64,000 nt of DNA from Acidimicrobiaceae bacterium (GCA_026713105.1 JAPOPC010000013.1:1-64000); one strand, 5' to 3'; numbered from the stretch's first letter, positions 8,308 through 18,138 are shown. The notes: a model not told the origin generated them from the sequence alone. Program-made: numbers and translations.

Positions 8308-9981
8308 ATGGATGATGCGATGACGCTGGAAGCGAGCGCGAATCAGCCGCCGCCGCTTGAGCCGTACGACCTCTTCGAGACCGACCCGGTGCTCGGTGCC
8401 GCAATGGAACGCGAGGGCGGCAACCGTGAGACGATGGCTGCGTTCGGCAAGTCGGTGGGCACCGGCGAAGTGTTCGAGTGGGGCTTCCTGGCCAACCGGC
8501 ACTCGCCCGAGCTCGCAACCCATGATCGCTTCGGCAATCGCATCGACGAGGTGAAGTACCACCCCGCGTATCACTCGCTGCTGGAGATGTCGGTCTCAGC
8601 GGGGATCCACTGCATGCGCCACGAGTCCCAGCCGGGCGACGGCGGCGCGGTCACTCGGAACGCTCTGATGTATCTGATGAGCCAGGTCGAGGTGGGCCAC
8701 GGCTGCCCGACTTCGATGACGTCCGCAGCACTGGGCGCGCTCGATCACCAGCCGGAGCTTGCCGAGACATGGCGGCCGCGCCTGGTGTCGCGCAACTACG
8801 ACGCCCGCCTCGTCGAACCGTCGACCAAGTCGGGCTGCCTCGTCGGCATGGGCATGACCGAGCGGCAGGGCGGCTCGGACGTGCGGGCCAACACCTCAAT
8901 CGCCGAGCCCGTCGGCGCGTCCGCCGCAGGTTTGGAGGGCGCCCACTTGCTGCAGGGCCACAAGTGGTTCACCTCCGCCCCGATGTGCGATGCCTTCTTG
9001 GTGCTGGCCCAGGCGCCCAAGGGGCTCTCGTGCTTCCTGGTGCCGCGGGTGCTGCCCGATGGGCAGCGCAACGGTCTGCGGTTCATGCGACTCAAGGACA
9101 AGCTCGGCAACCGGTCCAACGCGTCGGGCGAACTGGAATTCGACGACGCGCTGGCGCAGATGGTGGGCCCCGAGGGGCGCGGCGTGCCCACGATCATCGA
9201 CATGGTCAATGCCACCCGGGTCGACGTGGCCATCTGGGCCGTGTCGCTGATGCGCCAAGCGGTCGCCCAGGTGGGCTGGCACGCGGTGCATCGCAGCGCG
9301 TTCGGTTCGAAATTGATCGACAAGCCGCTGATGGTGAACGTGCTCGCCGACTTGGAGCTCGAAGTCGAGGCGGCGACGCTGATGATGGCGCAGATGTCAG
9401 GCGCCTTCGACCGGGCGCCGACCGATCCCGACGAGGCCGCCTTCTCGCGTCTCGCAACCGCCGTGGGCAAGTACTGGCTGACGAAGCGCTCGAGCCCAGT
9501 CGTGCGCGAAGCACTGGAGTGCGTGGGCGGCAACGGCTACGTCGAGGAGTCGATCCTGCCTCGCCTATACCGCGAGGCCCCGCTCAACGCCATCTGGGAG
9601 GGCGCCGGCAACGTGATCGCGCTCGACGTGCTGCGAGCCATGGCCCGCTCTCCGCACAGTGTGGAAGCGTTTGCAGACCGGCTGGAACGCGCGAGGGGCG
9701 CGAACGCCACGCTCGACCGGCACCTCGCCGATCTTCGCGCCGCAATAGGGGGCCACGATGACGGTGCCTCGGGGGCGACGCGTGAAGCAGGCGCGCGCCG
9801 TCTCGTTGAGCAGATGGCCCAGTGCTGGGCAGCATCGCTGCTGGTGCAGTACGGCGATTCAGCGCTGGCCGAGGCGTACGTGCAGTCCCGTCTCGGCGGC
9901 GATTGGGGAAGCGAGCTTGGCACGCTCAATCCCACGGCCAGCTTGGGCCACATCGCCGCACGAGCCGTCCCGTCCCGCTGA
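8308..9981 (+). CDS. Acyl-CoA dehydrogenase, AidB-like
   Basis: This flavoenzyme of 557 residues belongs to the larger AidB-type branch of acyl-CoA dehydrogenases. Visible traits are the FAD-binding MGMTERQGGSDVRANTS segment, the GHKWFTSAPMCDAFLVLA strand, the KDKLGNRSNASGELEF segment, and the C-terminal ECVGGNGYVEESILPRLYREAPLNAIWEG. A GTG at 8302 is an alternative start two codons upstream. AidB itself is linked to alkylation stress, but actinobacterial paralogues are usually treated as acyl-CoA dehydrogenases. Confidence 0.87.
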   Translation: MDDAMTLEASANQPPPLEPYDLFETDPVLGAAMEREGGNRETMAAFGKSVGTGEVFEWGFLANRHSPELATHDRFGNRIDEVKYHPAYHSLLEMSVSAGIHCMRHESQPGDGGAVTRNALMYLMSQVEVGHGCPTSMTSAALGALDHQPELAETWRPRLVSRNYDARLVEPSTKSGCLVGMGMTERQGGSDVRANTSIAEPVGASAAGLEGAHLLQGHKWFTSAPMCDAFLVLAQAPKGLSCFLVPRVLPDGQRNGLRFMRLKDKLGNRSNASGELEFDDALAQMVGPEGRGVPTIIDMVNATRVDVAIWAVSLMRQAVAQVGWHAVHRSAFGSKLIDKPLMVNVLADLELEVEAATLMMAQMSGAFDRAPTDPDEAAFSRLATAVGKYWLTKRSSPVVREALECVGGNGYVEESILPRLYREAPLNAIWEGAGNVIALDVLRAMARSPHSVEAFADRLERARGANATLDRHLADLRAAIGGHDDGASGATREAGARRLVEQMAQCWAASLLVQYGDSALAEAYVQSRLGGDWGSELGTLNPTASLGHIAARAVPSR

Positions 9982-9985
9982 TCGG

Positions 9986-10453
9986 CTACTCCTCAACGAG
10001 GCGGGCGGGGAAGCCGCCTTTCGAGATCGGACCCCAGCTCTCGATGTGCAGGCGCAGCAGCACCTTGTCTTGGCGGGTCATCGCCTCGCGGTATTCATCC
10101 CAGTCGGAATGCTCGCCGCTGATCACCCGGAAGTACTCGACCAGGCCGTCGAGAGCGTCGGGCAGGTCCACCACTTCGCCCCGGCACTCCAGTTGCACCC
10201 ACTCGCCGTTCCAAGCATCGGACATCACGACCACCCACGCCTGGGAGTTGCGCCGAAGGTTCAGCGACTTGGCCCTGTCGGGGTAGCTGCTCACCAGCAC
10301 GGCGTCGCCCTGGGGGTCGAGACCCATCGTGACGAGCGATGCCTGCGGGCGACCGTCCCGCCGGAGCGTGAGCAGCACGCCGTGGTGCCGTTCCCGCACG
10401 AAATCCAGCAGCGCTGCACGTTCCACCACGCGATCAGTCGCTATCGACACCAT
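9986..10453 (-). CDS. PPOX-class (pyridoxamine-5'-phosphate oxidase fold) F420/flavin-dependent enzyme
   Basis: The 155-residue protein has the split-barrel pattern of actinobacterial F420-dependent reductases: an N-terminal LLDFVRERHHGVLLTLRRDGRPQ strand pair, VLVSSYPDRAKSLNLRRNS, and GEVVDLPD. The frame extends upstream to 10669, but that extension is low-complexity Arg/Pro-rich and overlaps a dispersed repeat, so the ATG at 10453 (MVSIATDRV) is preferred. It is convergent with the AidB-like gene, only four bases away. Substrate is unknown. Confidence 0.82.
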   Translation of the reverse strand: MVSIATDRVVERAALLDFVRERHHGVLLTLRRDGRPQASLVTMGLDPQGDAVLVSSYPDRAKSLNLRRNSQAWVVVMSDAWNGEWVQLECRGEVVDLPDALDGLVEYFRVISGEHSDWDEYREAMTRQDKVLLRLHIESWGPISKGGFPARLVEE

Positions 10454-10496
10454 CTGGTCCTCCCACTGGGCAGCGCAGACTGGCGCAACCCCTCGC

Positions 10497-10575
10497 TGTC
10501 GCACCCATTGTCTCCCGCTCTCGCTCGCTGCGCTCGCAGGCCGCTCGGGCCACGGCTGCGCCGTGCGGCGCAACC
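10497..10575 (+). repeat. Dispersed intergenic repeat, copy B
   Basis: This copy lies in the 274-base gap between the divergent PPOX and CoA-transferase genes. It shares TGTCGCACCCATTGTCTCC, CCGCTC and GGCCGCTCGGGCCACGGC with copy A read on the other strand. It also contains the self-complementary stretch CTCGCTCGCTGCGCTCGC. The rest of the gap holds no other recognisable gene. Confidence 0.6.
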
Positions 10576-10727
10576 TCCTGGGCCATCCGAACAGCTCGGG
10601 CAGTCTCGGCGCTCGGCTGGCCGATCGGCGACTTTTTGGGCAGCTCGGTTGCCCAACGGTCCGCGCCACCCGCCCGCACAGGGAAGAATCGGCGTCGGGC
10701 GGCGCAACGTGCCGGCATGAATAAGGG

Positions 10728-13178
10728 GTGACGTTCGAGATGTTGCAGCACTATCGGGTCTTGGATCTCTGCGAGGGAGTCAGCCAGTTCGCGGGCTACC
10801 TGCTCGCCAGCCTCGGCGCGGAGGTCATTGCCGTCGAGCCACCCGGCGGTGTACGCAGCCGTCACCTCGGGCCCTTCGTCGACGACGAGCGAGACCCGGA
10901 GCGCTCGCTCGCCCACTGGGCCTACAACCAGGGCAAGCAGAGCGTCACTGCGGATCTCACCAGCGCGGAAGGCCGCAAACGGCTGCTGGAATTGGTGAGG
11001 GGCGCAGATGCACTCATCGAGGACGCCCCGGTTGGTCACTTGGCATCGCTGGGCCTCGGCTATGACGACCTCGCCGCCGTCAATCCCGCGATCGTCCATG
11101 CTTCGGTGACGCCGTTCGGCTCGACCGGGCCTCGCAGCTCCTGGGCAGGCTCGGACCTGACCGCCGTGGCCGGCAGCGGCTTCCTGCACGCCAGCGGGGA
11201 CTCCGACCGCGCCCCCGTCCGTGTTTCGGGTGCGCCTCAGAGCTTCCTGCAGGCAGCCGGAGACGCCGCGGCTGGGACGCTCATTGCGCTGCGTGAGGCC
11301 CAGCGCAGCGGCCTCGGCCAGCACGTCGACATCTCCGCCATGGAGTCGATGACCCACGGGCAGCCGCAGAACCTGTCGCCACGGGTGAATGCCAACCCCA
11401 TCGACCGCCTCGCCGGGGGCTTGAGCCTCGGCGGCATCGATATCCCGATGATGTTCCCGTGCGCGGACGGCAACACCATCTGCGTGGCGCTGATGGGTGC
11501 CGCATTCGCGCCCTACACCCAACGGCTCGTGGAGTGGGAGGCCGAAGAGGGCTTCGCCGACGAGGAGCTCCAGGCGGTGGACTGGGAGACGATCGCCGTC
11601 GAGGTTCTCAGCGGCCAGCGATCGCCCGAGATCATCGGCAAGTCGTTCGCGACCCACGCCCGCTTCCTCGCGACCAAGACGACTGAGGATTTGTGGGCGG
11701 CGGCATTCGACCGGAACCTGCTGATCACACCGTCGGCGCTGGTCAGCGACCTCCTCACCAACCCGCACTTCGCCGATCGCGGGTTCTGGCGGGACACCGA
11801 GATAGATGACGGCCGCACGGCTCGCTACTGCGGTCCGCTTGTCCACTTCAGCGCCGACGCTCCAGAACGAACCCCTGCCGTTCCGTCGTTGGGTGCCGGC
11901 AACGACACCGTGGACACCGACCGTCAGCCGCATGCGACAGCAGTGGTTGGTGCCAGCGGCCCCAGTTCCGACGGACACGAGTTGCCGCTTGCCGGCCTCA
12001 AAGTCGTGGAATTCTCGTGGGTCATCGCCACGCCCTCCGCAGTGCGGATCCTGGCCGACTACGGGGCAACCGTGGTCAAGGTGGAGACGGAGAGTCGGCC
12101 CGACACGATGCGGACGGTCAACCCGTTCGTCGATGAGGAAGCTCATCCTGACAACAGCGTCGGTTACGGCGTGTACAACGCGGGCAAGCGCAGCCTCAGC
12201 CTCGATCTCAGCAAGCCCGAGTCGCGAGCGGTGGTGGAAGACCTGATCCGCTGGGCCGACATCGTCACGGAGTCCTGGGCACCAGGAGCAGCAGCGCGCA
12301 TGGGCTTCGGCTACGACGACTTCTCGGCGATGAACCCCGAGATCATCATGCTGTCGAGCTCATTGCTGGGCCAGAGCGGGCCGTACTCGAGTCTTGCCGG
12401 CTACGGGTTCATGGCAGCTGCGATCGCCGGTTTCTACGAGATCACTGGATGGCCTGACCGGGGACCCGCCGGCCCGTATGGCCCCTACACCGATTTCCTG
12501 GCGCCACGCGTCATCGTGGCGTCGCTGATGGCGGCGTTGGAGCGACGCGACCGCACCGGAACCGGCTGCTACATCGACGTGTCGCAGACCGAAGCAGCTC
12601 TGCATTATCTGGCGCCGGCCATCTTGGATGCGTCGATCAATGGCCGCGATCCGCAGCGCTGCGGCAACGAGGACCCGCACATGAGCCCGCACGGCGTCTA
12701 TCCGAGCTCGGGCGACGACCAGTGGGTGGCTATTGCCTGCACCGATGACCGGTGGGCAGCGCTGGCAGACACCATCGGGCTCGTCGGCGATGGGGCACCA
12801 GGCTCGGATCAGGCTGCGCGCAGGGAGCGTGCGGCGGAGATCGACGAGGCCATTTCGGCATGGACCTCGGAGCGCACTAACACGGAGGCGGCCGAGACGC
12901 TGCAGGCCAGCGGTGTGGATGCCTACCCAGTCAACAACGGTCAAGGATGCTGCGACGATCCGCAGCTGCAGGCTCGGGAGCACCACATCAACGTTCCCCA
13001 CAGCTATCGCGGGACGATGTGGACGCAGCACTGCAGGACGCGCATGTCTCGAACGCCACCGGTGGTCTGGCGAGGCGGCCCATGCCTGGGCGAGGACAAC
13101 TATGAGGTGCTCACCGATTTCCTTGGCTACGACGCCGACCGCATCGCCGACCTCGCAGCGGCCGAAGTGCTCGGCTGA
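10728..13178 (+). CDS. Tandem CaiB/BaiF family (class III) CoA-transferase
   Basis: The 816-residue chain contains two consecutive class III CoA-transferase domains. The first (residues 5-390) opens with YRVLDLCEGVSQFAGYLLASLGAEVI and the second (about 420-810) with LKVVEFSWVIATPSAVRILADYGATVV. Both have the following VE(P/T)...R, YNxGK(Q/R)S and GLGYDD/GFGYDD blocks. A linker near residues 385-420 joins them. Where formyl-CoA transferase has its catalytic Asp, both halves appear to carry Glu (by-eye alignment). The GTG at 10728 may be replaced by an in-frame ATG at 10740. The acyl donor and acceptor are unknown. Confidence 0.87.
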   Translation: MTFEMLQHYRVLDLCEGVSQFAGYLLASLGAEVIAVEPPGGVRSRHLGPFVDDERDPERSLAHWAYNQGKQSVTADLTSAEGRKRLLELVRGADALIEDAPVGHLASLGLGYDDLAAVNPAIVHASVTPFGSTGPRSSWAGSDLTAVAGSGFLHASGDSDRAPVRVSGAPQSFLQAAGDAAAGTLIALREAQRSGLGQHVDISAMESMTHGQPQNLSPRVNANPIDRLAGGLSLGGIDIPMMFPCADGNTICVALMGAAFAPYTQRLVEWEAEEGFADEELQAVDWETIAVEVLSGQRSPEIIGKSFATHARFLATKTTEDLWAAAFDRNLLITPSALVSDLLTNPHFADRGFWRDTEIDDGRTARYCGPLVHFSADAPERTPAVPSLGAGNDTVDTDRQPHATAVVGASGPSSDGHELPLAGLKVVEFSWVIATPSAVRILADYGATVVKVETESRPDTMRTVNPFVDEEAHPDNSVGYGVYNAGKRSLSLDLSKPESRAVVEDLIRWADIVTESWAPGAAARMGFGYDDFSAMNPEIIMLSSSLLGQSGPYSSLAGYGFMAAAIAGFYEITGWPDRGPAGPYGPYTDFLAPRVIVASLMAALERRDRTGTGCYIDVSQTEAALHYLAPAILDASINGRDPQRCGNEDPHMSPHGVYPSSGDDQWVAIACTDDRWAALADTIGLVGDGAPGSDQAARRERAAEIDEAISAWTSERTNTEAAETLQASGVDAYPVNNGQGCCDDPQLQAREHHINVPHSYRGTMWTQHCRTRMSRTPPVVWRGGPCLGEDNYEVLTDFLGYDADRIADLAAAEVLG

Positions 13179-13183
13179 GGCCG

Positions 13184-14464
13184 CTACTCGGTCTCGGTTT
13201 CGGCTTCCGTGCCGGATTCGGCCTCCTCCGCGCCATCCTCGCCCTCACCTTCGGCTTCAGACTCGGCCTCCGACCCGGTCTCACCGTCGGTATCGGGCGC
13301 TGGCGCAGCAGTCGTCGGCGGTGGCTGATGGCGGGCGCAGTCACCCGAGACAATGTCGTTGATGCGGTCGACGCGGGCCCCTGCAGCAGCAGGCACCGGC
13401 GCGCCGTTGGCGTCGAGCAGATGCGGATGGAACGACCAGTCCACGATTTCGTTGCCGTCGAAGTCGATCTGCAGGACACCCGTCTCGCCAGTGATACCGG
13501 ACCGGTGATGCCACACGAAATTGCCCAGCGAGTAGGCCACCAGCTTCCCGTCGTCGAACACGACCGGCTGCAATACGTGAGGGTGCTGACCAATAACCGC
13601 GTCGGCACCGTTGCGCAGCAGCTCGAACGCAAGGTCGCGCTGGCGGCCGTCGGGACAGGTCATGCGTTCGACGCCCCAGTGGACGACGGCGATCACCACG
13701 TCGGCATCCTGAGCTGCCGCACGGACGTTCGCGAACAGCCGGTCACGCTGGTACGCCGACGCAATCCCCGGTCGCGTCCCGGTGGCGGGAAAGCCGAGCG
13801 GCACAACCAGCGAGGCCCCGACGAACGCGACATCTACACCGGGCACTACCTCGATCACGCGGTGTCGGTAGGCGTCTGAGCTGGTTGCCCCTGCCCCCAA
13901 AGCGATTACTCCTTCGGCCTCGAGCAGGCCAACCGTGTCGAGGAGCGCATCGGGTCCGTAGTCCATGGCGTGATTGTTCGCCAGGTTTGCCACGTCCACA
14001 CCCGCAGCGCCGATCCGCTCAGCGGCCGACGGTGGTGCCCGAAAGACGAACTGCTTGTCGGCAGGCTCACCGTGGTCGCTGATGACCATCTCTACGTTCA
14101 CGACCGCGATGTCGGCGGACCGGAGCGCAGGCTCGATGCCGGCGAACGGGTCGATGCCGGCTGCTTCGCTGCGGTCCATCAGCACGTCGCCGCCCGCCAG
14201 CATCGTCCACCTCAGGTCTGGCGTGCTCGTCGTCGGCACGACCGCAGTCGTCGCTGTCGACGTTGCGGCAACCAACGCGGCAGGCACAGTTGAGGGAGCG
14301 ACTTGGTCATCGGCTCGGCTGGACTCGACTTCGGCCGCTGCCGGCTGCGCGCTCGCAGGTGCTTGCGATGATGTGGGCGGCGCAGGCGCGACCCGGATTG
14401 GGCTGGTGCTGCATGCGACCCCCAATGCAGCCGCGCCCCCAGCAAGCGCTGCAAGGGCCCTCAC
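13184..14464 (-). CDS. CapA-family lipoprotein (PGA_cap metallophosphatase-like)
   Basis: The 426-residue protein has a lipoprotein leader ending in LGVAC (Cys18) and a Ser/Thr/Pro/Ala linker. A CapA domain follows, with GGDVLMDR, VVNVEMVISDHG, VANLANNHAMDYG, VVHWGVE and IGQHPHVLQP, the metal-binding pattern of the poly-gamma-glutamate synthesis CapA family. The last 40 residues are an almost pure Glu/Ala/Thr/Ser/Gly acidic tail. No capB or capC is nearby, so capsule synthesis is not implied. The GTG start gives a short n-region; the frame is open upstream with several Arg codons, so a non-standard start is possible. It is convergent with the CoA-transferase gene (5-base gap). Confidence 0.8.
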   Translation of the reverse strand: MRALAALAGGAAALGVACSTSPIRVAPAPPTSSQAPASAQPAAAEVESSRADDQVAPSTVPAALVAATSTATTAVVPTTSTPDLRWTMLAGGDVLMDRSEAAGIDPFAGIEPALRSADIAVVNVEMVISDHGEPADKQFVFRAPPSAAERIGAAGVDVANLANNHAMDYGPDALLDTVGLLEAEGVIALGAGATSSDAYRHRVIEVVPGVDVAFVGASLVVPLGFPATGTRPGIASAYQRDRLFANVRAAAQDADVVIAVVHWGVERMTCPDGRQRDLAFELLRNGADAVIGQHPHVLQPVVFDDGKLVAYSLGNFVWHHRSGITGETGVLQIDFDGNEIVDWSFHPHLLDANGAPVPAAAGARVDRINDIVSGDCARHQPPPTTAAPAPDTDGETGSEAESEAEGEGEDGAEEAESGTEAETETE

Positions 14465-14507
14465 CCGAGTCGACCGGCGCGGTCGCCGTAGGAACCCCAG
14501 CTTGGGT

Positions 14508-15356
14508 TCACCCAGCGTTGAACACCCACCTCAAGCCGTGTGCAACCAGCGCGTAGGGCACGGTGAAGTGCGTTTCTTCATCCCAGATCATTGTCTTCAG
14601 CCGCAGACTGGGATAGTTCCGGCCTGTGAGCAGCTCGCCCAAACGCTCGGTGTGTTCAGCGGTGCGGGCCTGTTCGAAGATCGCGGTAGCGCCCGGGTCG
14701 AAGGCAGGGCTGAGCACGTCTTCGGCCCCGCCAGCGGCGAGGTACACGACAGCGTCGAGATCGTCGTTGGCCTCGGCATAGGCAGCCTCGTAGTCGAACA
14801 CCAGCGGGTGATCCCAGCAGATCCACGGGCTGCCGATCACGTACCGGTTGAAGAATCCGGTGTGGTTGAACAGCGTGTAGCAGCCGAACAGCCCGCCCAT
14901 TGAGTCACCGACGTAGGTGCGGTCGTCGGACACGTTGAAGTTCGCCTGCAGCCAAGGCCACAGCTCCTCGCTCATGAACCTGGCGAACAGCGGGGCCCCG
15001 CCGCCCACGACCTCCATCTCCACCAACGGTGACGCATTGAGTTGTTCGAGCTGCCACTCGTCGGACGTCGGCGAGAAGTCGTACATGCGACGTCCGGTCA
15101 CATAGACGATGTCGCCGCCGACGGGGTAGCCGATCGCCACCGTCAGGATGGGCGGGATCTCGCCGCCCATGAGCAGCATCGTCGCCATGTCGCAGGCGAA
15201 GCCTGCGCCGAAATTGGCATCGGTCTGGTACACGACCGCCAGCGGTTCGGGCCAGTCGATAGGCGGCCCCTGGGTGGTGATCTCGAAATCGAAGTCCATG
15301 AGATCCGAGTGGACGATGTGTCTCTGTGTGAGCGGCAATTGCTGTGGACCGGCCAT
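14508..15356 (-). CDS. Alpha/beta-hydrolase, putative esterase (esterase D/IroE-like)
   Basis: This 282-residue hydrolase has the nucleophile elbow GDSMGG and a C-terminal DEETHFTVP segment likely to supply the catalytic His. The overall order resembles the putative esterase family (PF00756), whose members cleave carboxyl esters, including siderophore esters. There is no signal peptide, so it is probably cytoplasmic. AAGGAAA precedes the ATG. It is divergent from the serine hydrolase gene and 43 bases upstream of capA on the same strand. Confidence 0.75.
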   Translation of the reverse strand: MAGPQQLPLTQRHIVHSDLMDFDFEITTQGPPIDWPEPLAVVYQTDANFGAGFACDMATMLLMGGEIPPILTVAIGYPVGGDIVYVTGRRMYDFSPTSDEWQLEQLNASPLVEMEVVGGGAPLFARFMSEELWPWLQANFNVSDDRTYVGDSMGGLFGCYTLFNHTGFFNRYVIGSPWICWDHPLVFDYEAAYAEANDDLDAVVYLAAGGAEDVLSPAFDPGATAIFEQARTAEHTERLGELLTGRNYPSLRLKTMIWDEETHFTVPYALVAHGLRWVFNAG

Positions 15357-15506
15357 GGCGTTTCCTTGCTTGTCGAATGCGTGCCTCGGAGTCTCGCGCA
15401 GCGCGCGACCGGTGTCCGTCGTGCCGCTGCTCCGAACTAGCGTCGCGCCCGCAGGGCCGAATCAATCCCTGCGAAGCGCTGAACTCAGCCGAACAGGAGG
15501 CCTGAC

Positions 15507-16673
15507 ATGTCGCTCGGAGACGAAGTTCAAGGAATTCTCGACCGAGGCGTCGCCGACGGTGACGTCGTGGGCGCAGTGGCCAAGGTCATCAGTGCCGACG
15601 GAGAGATCTGCTCAGCGGCGGCCGGCACACGGGGCGCCGACAGCGACGTTCCGATGTCGAATGACACCGTGTGCTGGATCGCCTCCATGACCAAGGCCAT
15701 CACCGGCACCGCGGCGATGCAGCTCGTCGAGCAGGGCCAGCTCTCGCTCGACAGCCCCGGCGCGGAGGTGCTGCCACTGCTCGGCGAGCTCGACGTGCTG
15801 ACCGGCTTCGACGACGACGGCAACCCGGTCACCCGGCCCCGCAACGGCGACATCACGCTGCGTCACCTGCTGACCCACACCGCGGGCATGGGATATGACA
15901 TCTGGAGCCCTGAGCTTGGCCAGTACGAGGAGGTCACCGGGACGCCAGGGGTCATCGAGTGCCAGAAGGAGACCCTGCGGATCCCGTTGCTGTTCGATCC
16001 CGGCGACCGCTGGTTTTACGGAACCGGCATCGACTACGCGGGCCAGATGGTGGAGGCGGCGTCAGGGATGTCGCTCGGGGAGTACATGACCGAGAAAATC
16101 TTCGGGCCGCTGGGCATGACCGACACGTCGTTCAAGATCAGCGACGACATGCGCGCTCGCATCTCGGCGATGCAAGCGCGGATGGAGGATGGCTCGCTGG
16201 TCGAGATGCCATTCGAGATCCCTCAAGAGCCCGAGTTCGAGATGGGCGGCGGCGGCCTGTACTCCACCGTCGACGACTACTGCCGCTTCCTGGCCATGAT
16301 GCTGAACGGTGGCAGCCTCAACGGCAACGAAATCGTGTCACCCGAAACGCATGCGCAGATGGTCACCAATGCCATGGGCGACTTACGCGTCACGATGCTC
16401 CCGACGGCCATTCCGCCCTACTCATTCGATGCAGAGTTCTTCCCCGGCGTCGAAAAGTCGTGGGGCCTGACATTCCAGATCAACGAGGAACCCGCCCCGA
16501 CGGGGCGCCCGGCCGGCGGCCTCATGTGGGCCGGTTTGGCCAACTCCTACTTCTGGATCGATCTGCAGAATCGGGTGGCCGGCTGCTACATCAGTCAGCA
16601 GGTGCCGTTTGCAGATCCTCGCTCTTACGCGCTCCACGAAGCCATCGAGACCGCCACTTACAACAGCCTGTAA
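15507..16673 (+). CDS. Serine hydrolase, class C beta-lactamase/esterase B family
   Basis: This 388-residue protein has the SMTK motif (S-x-x-K) in WIASMTKAITGTAAMQLVEQG, which marks the catalytic serine and lysine, and the family block LRHLLTHTAGMGYDI. The usual YxN motif reads Y-A-G in GTGIDYAGQMVEA, so a change from classic beta-lactamases is likely and esterase activity is favoured. There is no signal peptide. AGGAGG sits seven bases before the ATG. Confidence 0.82.
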   Translation: MSLGDEVQGILDRGVADGDVVGAVAKVISADGEICSAAAGTRGADSDVPMSNDTVCWIASMTKAITGTAAMQLVEQGQLSLDSPGAEVLPLLGELDVLTGFDDDGNPVTRPRNGDITLRHLLTHTAGMGYDIWSPELGQYEEVTGTPGVIECQKETLRIPLLFDPGDRWFYGTGIDYAGQMVEAASGMSLGEYMTEKIFGPLGMTDTSFKISDDMRARISAMQARMEDGSLVEMPFEIPQEPEFEMGGGGLYSTVDDYCRFLAMMLNGGSLNGNEIVSPETHAQMVTNAMGDLRVTMLPTAIPPYSFDAEFFPGVEKSWGLTFQINEEPAPTGRPAGGLMWAGLANSYFWIDLQNRVAGCYISQQVPFADPRSYALHEAIETATYNSL

Positions 16674-16732
16674 GAGGCTGCGCCGATTCGGTCCTACCCC
16701 GCTCGTACGCCTGTGCTTGTGAGCTCAGGCTC

Positions 16733-17908
16733 TCAGGCGGGGCCGAGCACGATGCAGCCGTTGTGGCCGCCGAAACCGAACGAGTTGCTGAGCGACGGGC
16801 CCGGCTCCCAGTCGGCCGCTTGACCGGTCACCAAGCGGAACTCCGCAAGCTCGGGATCGGGAGTGGTCCAGCCTGCCGTCGGCGGGATCTTGCGGTGCTG
16901 CATCGACAGCAGCACCGCGATCGCCTCCAGCGCGCCCGCGGCACCGAGCGCATGGCCGGTGACGCCCTTCGTAGACGTCACCAGCGGCCCGTTTGGGCCG
17001 AACAGCTTGTTGAGCGCCTCCGCCTCGGCGGCATCGTTCAACGGGGTCGAGGTGCCGTGTGCGTTCACGTGCGCGATGTCGTCGGGGGTGAGGCCGGCGT
17101 CCTCGATCGCGAGCTGCATGCAGCGCAGCGCTCCCGCGCCCCCCGGGGCCGGTGCGGTGATGTGATGGGCATCGGCATTCGACGCGGTACCGAGCACCTC
17201 TCCGTAGATCTTCGCTCCCCGCGAGACCGCTGACTCCCACTCCTCGAGAATCAGGGTGGCGGCGCCTTCGGTCATCATGAAGCCGTCACGGTTCTTGTCG
17301 AACGGCATGGATACCCCGCTGGTCGACAAAGCAGTCATGTTGACGAAACCTGCTGTGCCCACGGGAGTCATCACCGACTCGCAGCCACCGGCCACGATGA
17401 CGTCAGCGACTCCTGTGCGGATCAGCCGAGCTGCGTACCCGACAGCGTGCGTACCTGCTGCGCAGGCCGTGGTCAGCACCTCGCAAGGGCCGGCTAGGCC
17501 GAAGCGCATGGAGATGGCAGCCCCGGGGGCGTTGGGCATCATCATCGGGACCATGAACGGCGAAACCCGGCGCGCACCCTTGCGGTCGAGCACGAGAACC
17601 TGGTCTTCGAAGGTCTGCAGGCCGCCGACACCAGTGCCGTAGATCACCCCGCAGCGATCCGGATCGGTCGCCAAGTCGCCTGCATCGGCGATCGCGTGTG
17701 CGGCCGATGCCATGCCGAGCTGAGTCGACCGATCAGCCCGCCGCGCCTCCTTGGGATTGTCGTAGTACGGCGCTGGATCGAAGTCGGTGACCCGGCGCTC
17801 GCCTTCCGGCGGCTCGGAGTTCAACCCTTGCCAGAAGTCGTCAATGCCGGTCCCGGCGCATGAGATGACGCCGAGGCCGACGACAGCTACTCGCCGGCTG
17901 TCGCTCAC
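16733..17908 (-). CDS. fabF: 3-oxoacyl-ACP synthase II (FabF)
   Basis: This condensing enzyme elongates acyl-ACP with malonyl-ACP in type II fatty acid synthesis. The Cys-His-His triad is visible: Cys149 in TACAAGTHAVG, His284 in VNAHGTSTP, and His319 in KGVTGHALGAAG. Length (391 residues) is normal. The ATG overlaps the acpP stop codon by four bases, which suggests translational coupling with its carrier protein substrate. It is the last gene of the fab operon. Confidence 0.95.
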   Translation of the reverse strand: MSDSRRVAVVGLGVISCAGTGIDDFWQGLNSEPPEGERRVTDFDPAPYYDNPKEARRADRSTQLGMASAAHAIADAGDLATDPDRCGVIYGTGVGGLQTFEDQVLVLDRKGARRVSPFMVPMMMPNAPGAAISMRFGLAGPCEVLTTACAAGTHAVGYAARLIRTGVADVIVAGGCESVMTPVGTAGFVNMTALSTSGVSMPFDKNRDGFMMTEGAATLILEEWESAVSRGAKIYGEVLGTASNADAHHITAPAPGGAGALRCMQLAIEDAGLTPDDIAHVNAHGTSTPLNDAAEAEALNKLFGPNGPLVTSTKGVTGHALGAAGALEAIAVLLSMQHRKIPPTAGWTTPDPELAEFRLVTGQAADWEPGPSLSNSFGFGGHNGCIVLGPA

Positions 17909-18138
17909 AGTTTCGATTCGACCAGCTCGATCGCGTGGGCGACGGTGGTGACGTCTTCGAGTTCTTCCTCGTCCACGCTGATGTCAAACTCCTCTTCCAA
18001 CGCCATCACCAACTCGACAAGGTCCAGGCTGTCGGCGTCGAGGTCGTCGGCGAAGCTGGCCTCCGGTGTGACTTGCTCGGGATCCACTGCCAGCACCTCG
18101 ACGGCGCAGTCACGGAATCGATCCAACGTGTCACTCAT
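17905..18138 (-). CDS. acpP: Acyl carrier protein
   Basis: This 77-residue acidic four-helix protein has the phosphopantetheine site DADSLDLVEL, with Ser37 as the attachment residue. It carries the growing acyl chain for FabH, FabG and FabF, encoded in the same operon. A 159-base gap with a dispersed repeat separates it from fabG upstream, so it may have its own promoter. Confidence 0.95.
   Translation of the reverse strand: MSDTLDRFRDCAVEVLAVDPEQVTPEASFADDLDADSLDLVELVMALEEEFDISVDEEELEDVTTVAHAIELVESKL

Noticed and set aside
10434..12146. Minus-strand frame of 570 codons over the CoA-transferase gene
   Set aside because: It lies antisense to a clear two-domain enzyme and shows no family motif.
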